This document shows positions 42,780 through 45,607 of a DNA stretch of 45,607 bases, piece after piece (position 1 is the stretch's first letter; every line of letters starts with the position of its first letter). Origin of the DNA: an uncultured Lachnospiraceae bacterium (GTDB lineage: Bacteria > Bacillota > Clostridia > Lachnospirales > Lachnospiraceae); contig CANQNN010000021.1 in NCBI GenBank assembly GCA_947625205.1, forward strand, positions 1-45,607. The letters are read 5' to 3'. The translations under genes and the position numbers were made by a program. The notes beneath the pieces are model-generated. The model was not told where the DNA came from. It made no database searches and saw only the letters and a list, made by a program, of their open reading frames with translations.

Positions 42780-43214
42780 TTACTCCGTATCCTGTATCTC
42801 CTTAATGGCCTCGTTGATCTTCTTCGCATCGCTGTTGGTGATCCAGAGCGTAGCTACCCACACGAAAAGATAGATCACGGCGACCATCGCCACGATCGGC
42901 ACATAACCGCGCCAGTCCGTATACCACTTAAAAAGATAGCCGCACAGGGAAACGACTGCGCAGATACAGAAGAAATGCGCCACGAGACGAAGCGCATCCC
43001 GCCAGCCCCCATGCGCTGTCTGGTTCAGGAGAAGCAGCGTCGGCAGAGAGCACAACAGTCCGGTCAGAATGAGGGACAGCGGTATATACCACTGCCACAC
43101 GATCTGCGTGACGCCGCCCGATACATATTTGATCATAGCCTGTATCCCCAGACCGAACAGGATCGCCGTAGTGATCATCAATGTCTGGCTAAAAATGATT
43201 TTTGTCTTTTTCAT
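42780..43214 (-). CDS. DUF3021 membrane protein
   Basis: 144 residues, four helices, start at 43214 after GGAGATTAGT. Sequence and size fit DUF3021, a family almost always encoded next to a LytTR-only regulator; the membrane protein is thought to restrain the regulator. That pairing is kept here, 27 bp after the LytTR gene. Confidence 0.8.
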   Translation of the reverse strand: MKKTKIIFSQTLMITTAILFGLGIQAMIKYVSGGVTQIVWQWYIPLSLILTGLLCSLPTLLLLNQTAHGGWRDALRLVAHFFCICAVVSLCGYLFKWYTDWRGYVPIVAMVAVIYLFVWVATLWITNSDAKKINEAIKEIQDTE

Positions 43215-43241
43215 ACTAATCTCCATTCCGAAACGTTCACG

Positions 43242-43676
43242 CTACAGCCCCAGCTTTCTTTTCAGATCTTTGACATAAGACCGGGCGATCACGATCTGCT
43301 CGCCGTTTAACAGCTCCGCGCTCATCCGGCCGTTGAACTGCGCTTTCACCGACCGAATCTTGCGGAGATTAACGATCATCGCCTTGGCGCAGCGGAAGAA
43401 ATGCGCGCCCGTCATATCCTCCAGCTCGTACAGGCGGTATTTGGTCTCAAAGCATTCATCCTTTGTATACACATAGGTGCGCTTATCCACCGATTCCATA
43501 TAATAGATCTCGTCCGTCTTTAACAGGATGACCTGTGTGTTTTTTGTACACGGGAGATTTCCCCGCCCGTTCTCCAGCAGGTCTATGGCGTCCCGAATCT
43601 GCTCCGTGAGCTCCGCCGCATAGATGTCGGCGTGTTCCCCGTCTGCCGGACGGACTATTGTAAAATTAACTTTCAT
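43242..43676 (-). CDS. LytTR DNA-binding regulator without receiver
   Basis: 144 residues; the C-terminal LytTR domain reads VILLKTDEIYYMESVDKRTYVYTKDECFETKYRLYELEDMTGAHFFRCAKAMIVNL; the N-terminal ~45 residues are a short helical part and there is no receiver domain. Together with DUF3021 it forms the LytTR/DUF3021 pair that usually governs itself and a neighbouring ABC exporter, as found downstream. The start at 43676 has only a weak RBS and overlaps the stop of a small upstream ORF. Confidence 0.85.
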   Translation of the reverse strand: MKVNFTIVRPADGEHADIYAAELTEQIRDAIDLLENGRGNLPCTKNTQVILLKTDEIYYMESVDKRTYVYTKDECFETKYRLYELEDMTGAHFFRCAKAMIVNLRKIRSVKAQFNGRMSAELLNGEQIVIARSYVKDLKRKLGL

Positions 43677-43884
43677 AAACGGTTCCCGTTCCTCTGAAGC
43701 GGCGTTCTTTCTCTCCAAGCAGTCTGACCGCTTCTTCCTTTTCATCGGCATCCAGAGAAAACTGGTACGTTATGGCGATAGCGCCGCTGTCCTGTCCGCA
43801 TCTTCTGGCAACGCCCACGGAATATATTTCCGTCCCAAGCGAAAAAGCCGTTTCACAGGCACCCTCCTGCCAACGGTCATACAA
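43666..43884 (-). CDS. uncharacterised small ORF overlapping the LytTR start
   Basis: 72 codons from a TTG at 43882-43884; the open frame continues upstream (GNLYNHEDSTEWEQ...) to about 43944 without ATG or GTG, so the start is uncertain or the gene is truncated. Sequence is well mixed and gene-like: YDRWQEGACETAFSLGTEIYSVGVARRCG, SGAIAITYQFSLDADEKEEAVRLLGEKE. Its stop lies inside the first codons of the LytTR gene. I do not recognise it. Confidence 0.4.
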   Translation of the reverse strand: MYDRWQEGACETAFSLGTEIYSVGVARRCGQDSGAIAITYQFSLDADEKEEAVRLLGEKERRFRGTGTVYES

Positions 43885-44014
43885 CTGTTCCCATTCGGTG
43901 GAATCTTCATGATTGTACAGATTCCCCTTGATATGTTTTCCCTACAGGAAATTATAACACATTACAGACAGAGCGGGAAGAAATATAAACGGCCTGCGTT
44001 CTCTTGGTAACAGG

Positions 44015-44060
44015 AAAAGGCTGTTGCAGCATAGATGAATGATCTATAGAGCAACAGCCT
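44015..44060 (-). terminator. terminator after the repeat-peptide gene
   Basis: AGGCTGTTGC (44018-44027) and GCAACAGCCT (44051-44060) pair over 10 bp; an inner ATAGAT/ATCTAT stem stacks on top. A short T-run follows on the minus strand, and another (44063-44067) on the plus strand, so it may work both ways. Confidence 0.75.
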
Positions 44061-44146
44061 CATTTTTCCGTCAGTTACTGTATTTTTAATTGTATTTTAG
44101 CAATGTTCACGCAGAAACTGTCTGTTTCTGTCTACCGGCCATCCCA

Positions 44147-44815
44147 TCAGCCGCAGGGATAACCGTATTTGAGTAACTGCTGGCTGTCTGCTACGCCGCA
44201 AGGATAGCCGTACTTCACTGCCTGCTGGCTGTCTGCTACGCCGCAAGGATAGCCGTACTTCACTGTCTGCTGGCTGTCCGCTACTCCGCAAGGATAGCCG
44301 TATTTCACTGTCTGCTGGCTGTCTGCCACGCCGCAAGGATAGCCGTACTTCACTGTCTGCTGGCTGTCTGCTACGCCGCAAGGATAGCCGTACTTCACTG
44401 TCTGCTGGCTGTCTGCTACGCCGCAAGGATAGCCATACTTTAACATAGCGTCAGGATCTACGCTGCTCACACCCGCCACACTGTCCAGCGCCACAAACTC
44501 GTCCGAATTAGCCGGAATAATGCAGATCTCCACCGTGCAGGTCCGAGCAACATCATGTGGATCGGAAAGACAGGTCAGCTCAAACTTCAGCTCCACAATC
44601 GGGCCTGCGCTTTCACTTCCCTTTGCTACAAAGTAGAAATGCTTCTGGTAGTTGCCCCCGCATATTTCCAGGCTTCCCACTTCCTGTGTCGTGCCAAGCA
44701 GAGTAAGCTCCTGCGGCATGGATGCAAGACACCAGTCATAATTGGTTCCGGCCATGCCTTTCAGTGTAACGATGCAGACTTTTCCCTGCAATACCGTGTA
44801 ACTTTTTTCACTCAT
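44147..44815 (-). CDS. probable RiPP precursor: chagasin-like domain plus seven KYGYPCG repeats
   Basis: 222 residues, start at 44815 after GGAAGGAGAAAG. Residues 1 to ~100 form a beta-rich domain resembling chagasin/I42 protease inhibitors (GTNYDW loop, GGNYQKHFYFVAKG, C-terminal strand). From residue 126 a 15-residue unit KYGYPCGVADSQQTV repeats six times (variants QQA, QQL), then KYGYPCG and stop: seven Cys, six C-G-V-A-D. C-x3-D is the motif crosslinked by Cys-to-Asp thioethers in the ranthipeptide freyrasin. The neighbouring gene upstream encodes a SPASM protein, the normal partner of such peptides. No signal peptide. A modified repeat peptide is my inference; a structural or binding repeat is the alternative. 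Confidence 0.7.
   Translation of the reverse strand: MSEKSYTVLQGKVCIVTLKGMAGTNYDWCLASMPQELTLLGTTQEVGSLEICGGNYQKHFYFVAKGSESAGPIVELKFELTCLSDPHDVARTCTVEICIIPANSDEFVALDSVAGVSSVDPDAMLKYGYPCGVADSQQTVKYGYPCGVADSQQTVKYGYPCGVADSQQTVKYGYPCGVADSQQTVKYGYPCGVADSQQAVKYGYPCGVADSQQLLKYGYPCG
44150..44440 (-). repeat. 45-bp tandem coding repeats
   Basis: Six full 45-bp units plus a 21-bp partial encode the C-terminal repeats of the precursor. Units differ at several third positions (for example in the unit around 44276-44315) while the KYGYPCGVADSQQ core stays identical, which points to selection on the peptide rather than only recent duplication. Confidence 0.92.
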
Positions 44816-44902
44816 GTTTTCTTTCTCCTTCCATTTTATATTATTTTCTGAAACCCGTATCAGCCATTGGCAAGCCATGTCTGACCGGCTGTTTCCATGT
44901 TG

Positions 44903-45601
44903 TTAATGCACCGCAGCGCGTTCCATCTGTCTGAGATTATGCCGCATCTCCTCCTGCCGGCTTCCCGGAATGGCAGCCGCCCGTTTCATCCGCTCAACGG
45001 CGCGTTCCCTTTCTCCCATTGCGTAAAGCGCCGTGGCGCTGCCGTCCAGAGCGTCCAGATTCGCAGGATCGTTTTCCAGTATCTTCTCGTTGTCACTAAG
45101 GCATTTCTCATAATTTTCGCAGCGGTACTCCGCATATGCCCGGATCAAACGCGCCTCCACGGACTCCGGCATAAGCTCTAACAGCCTGCTCAGGGCGACA
45201 GCCCCTTCCTGATAATATCCGGCGCGTATCAGTGCGTCCCCTGTCCTGAAAAGTTTTTCCCGGTCTGTTTCCGCTGCATAATGTTCTTTCATTTCGCTCA
45301 TTTTCCGGTTGTACACACAATACCGGTTCTCTCCGTATACGCTGCCATCCATTGTCAGTCTGGTGTTGGAGCATCCTCCCAGACAGCGGCTCCCGTAGGC
45401 GCATTCCCTGCATTCCCCGGAGAGTTTTTCCTTCGCCATCTCCCTGCTCCACCGGAAAGCGTCTTTGCTCTCCCATATCTCCCTTAGCGGTCGCTCGCGG
45501 ATATTTCCCTCTACGAGCTCCCGATCCCTTATAAGACAGCCAGTTACCCACATTCCCACAACGCCGACGACTACGGAAGCCCAACCTATCCTACCTGTCA
45601 T
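44903..45601 (-). CDS. SPASM/TPR portion of a radical-SAM-type peptide maturase, 5' incomplete
   Basis: 232 residues. Near the N-terminus GCLIRDRELVEGNIRERPLREIWES and then five cysteines spaced exactly C-x2-C-x5-C-x3-C-x17-C (ECRECAYGSRCLGGCS ... RYC), the SPASM cluster-binding pattern. Residues ~110-225 are TPR-like helices (ALIRAGYYQEGAVALSRLLELMPES, CLSDNEKILENDPANLDALDGSATAL). The radical SAM core with its CxxxCxxC is missing: a TGA lies just before the ATG at 45599-45601 and the window ends. The first ~17 residues do not look like SPASM sequence, which suggests a frameshift or contig-end error. Lies 87 bp upstream of the precursor gene. Confidence 0.7.
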   Translation of the reverse strand: MTGRIGWASVVVGVVGMWVTGCLIRDRELVEGNIRERPLREIWESKDAFRWSREMAKEKLSGECRECAYGSRCLGGCSNTRLTMDGSVYGENRYCVYNRKMSEMKEHYAAETDREKLFRTGDALIRAGYYQEGAVALSRLLELMPESVEARLIRAYAEYRCENYEKCLSDNEKILENDPANLDALDGSATALYAMGERERAVERMKRAAAIPGSRQEEMRHNLRQMERAAVH

Positions 45602-45607
45602 TCAAAA

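Noticed and set aside
44097..44426. 109-codon ORF with repeated Arg-Gln-Pro-Ala-Asp-Ser-Glu units
   Set aside because: It is another frame of the 45-bp tandem repeats of the precursor gene; regular repeats make false repeat ORFs in other frames.

Overview
The window looks like a contig-sized piece of a chromosome from an anaerobic, spore-forming Clostridia of the Lachnospiraceae type. The pointers are spoVAD and spoVAE, a candidate sigma-G promoter, a GerMN lipoprotein, comEA/comEC, an anaerobic-route cobalamin gene (cbiC), a Lachnospiraceae-type DUF5721 protein, LytTR regulators and strong GGAGG ribosome binding sites. Nearly all genes lie on the minus strand; only argG, a DUF1294 gene, a LytTR response regulator and the DUF5721 gene (11.0-14.1 kb) lie on the plus strand. 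I saw no rRNA, tRNA or CRISPR array. Both window ends cut into damaged or incomplete genes.

Layout. 0-5.2 kb: a competence/signalling cluster, transcribed leftwards as a YdcZ-type membrane protein, comEA, an OmpR-type response regulator, its histidine kinase, a GerMN lipoprotein and a broken comEC. 5.3-12.3 kb: arginine biosynthesis, with GNAT-argJ-argB-argD and a membrane-anchored solute-binding protein on one side and divergent argG on the other. 12.3-16.1 kb: a DUF1294 protein with 34-bp tandem repeats at its 3' end, a LytTR response regulator, DUF5721, then an ECF sigma factor, probable anti-sigma factor and two membrane proteins. 16.2-20.0 kb: spoVAD and spoVAE separated by an epimerase, a small protein, ridA and aroK. 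20.0-22.7 kb: a phosphopantetheinyl transferase and a Suv3-like RNA helicase. 22.8-32.8 kb: late cobalamin synthesis (cobT, cobU, cobS, a CobU-like/CobC fusion, cbiB, cobQ, cbiC) with an embedded TetM-like GTPase fused to a Rae1/YacP-like nuclease. 32.8-36.9 kb: MATE exporter, GH43 glycosidase, HD hydrolase and NUDIX hydrolase. 36.9-38.2 kb: an AT-rich patch with a decayed PNPOx gene, a possible small RNA and an SdpI-like protein. 38.2-40.7 kb: a transsulfuration pair behind a near-consensus promoter and a 16-codon leader ORF. 40.8-43.9 kb: an ABC exporter with DUF3021 and LytTR regulators. 44.0-45.6 kb: a peptide-modification locus.

The most notable items are (1) a 222-residue probable RiPP precursor whose C-terminal third is seven near-perfect KYGYPCG units carrying six C-x3-D motifs, next to the SPASM/TPR part of a radical-SAM-type maturase; (2) the ribosomal-protection-like GTPase fused to an A-site mRNA nuclease domain, inside the cobalamin operon; and (3) eight exact copies of the 10-mer GTTTACATAA, six of them within 7.4 kb of the cobalamin cluster, where about 0.09 would be expected by chance in the whole window.
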